From the NCBI RefSeq assembly GCF_017873815.1, contig NZ_JAGGKQ010000008.1, positions 28,333 to 92,332 on the forward strand: DNA of 64,000 nucleotides, read 5' to 3'. Origin of the DNA: Halorubrum alkaliphilum (GTDB lineage: Archaea > Halobacteriota > Halobacteria > Halobacteriales > Haloferacaceae). The notes under the pieces were generated by a model. The model was not told where the DNA came from. It searched no databases and was given only the letters and a program-made list of their open reading frames with translations. Shown in pieces: positions 63,946-64,000 of the stretch (positions are counted from its first letter, which is position 1; each line of letters opens with the position of its first letter). The translations under genes and the position numbers were made by a program.

Positions 63946-64000
63946 CGCGACTCCCTCGCACCGGCGGTTCGCGGCCCTCCGGGCCGCTCACCGGGGCGCG

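Overview
The window reads as a chromosomal segment of a halophilic archaeon (Halobacteria), probably Halorubrum or a close relative. The DNA is GC-rich and the encoded proteins are acidic. Most genes are leaderless, with a TTTATA- or TTTAAA-type TATA box 25-30 nt before the start codon. Archaeal information-processing genes are present (TFB, RNase P component 4, a Trm112-type zinc protein, a COG1325 RNA-binding protein) beside a bacterial-type gyrB-gyrA pair. The genus is inferred from general familiarity and was not tested. I found no rRNA, tRNA, CRISPR array, transposase or phage gene.

Layout. 1-5.6 kb: the N-terminal part of an OB-fold/Cas4-nuclease/SF1-helicase protein, three small proteins, and menA-menC. 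5.7-9.6 kb: a sulfonate/taurine-type ABC transporter operon bracketed by two oppositely oriented copies of a dispersed repeat. 9.8-18.0 kb: the branched-chain amino acid cluster leuA-(leader)-ilvB-ilvN-ilvC-leuC-leuD-leuB. leuA has an apparent frameshift, and a short Ile/Val-ended leader ORF runs into a hairpin before ilvB. 18-27 kb: DUF555, an HTH-CBS regulator, a histidine kinase, purM, a site-2 protease, a TraB protein, a membrane HTH regulator and several small enzymes. 27-34 kb: RNA-related small proteins, a DsbA-like lipoprotein, an MFS transporter, tyrA and an Rsm22-type methyltransferase. 34-45 kb: menF, a sulfite-oxidase-like protein, a rhomboid protease, an rRNA-type methyltransferase, tfb, a universal stress protein, menE and a nucleotidyltransferase. 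45-53 kb: hpt, a membrane sulfite-oxidase-like protein, an old-yellow-enzyme-type oxidoreductase, aroC and a ZIP transporter. 53-63 kb: gyrB-gyrA, an acyl-CoA synthetase, a 1-Cys peroxiredoxin, a thiolase-DUF35 pair and a tandem glyoxalase. 63.5-64 kb: a third, much more elaborate copy of the dispersed repeat.

How the genes work together. The ilv/leu cluster would make valine, isoleucine and leucine precursors; most of its genes overlap or abut and are probably co-transcribed from upstream of ilvB. aroC and tyrA belong to aromatic biosynthesis. aroC makes chorismate, which menF draws into menaquinone; menC, menE and menA carry out later steps, with menD and menB presumably elsewhere. The thiolase and DUF35 pair form a translationally coupled acyl-CoA module.

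The most interesting signals are two. The first is a possible amino-acid-responsive attenuator in front of ilvB. The second is a repeat family in which a TATA-like box and a CCTCCAAAG motif keep an exact 35-nt spacing in three copies; in one copy this leads into a 17-bp stem enclosing two 10-bp hairpins, which suggests an undescribed structured RNA. Apart from 5.7-6.1, 9.3-9.75, 11.0-11.37 and 63.3-64.0 kb, no stretch longer than about 300 bp lacks a gene.
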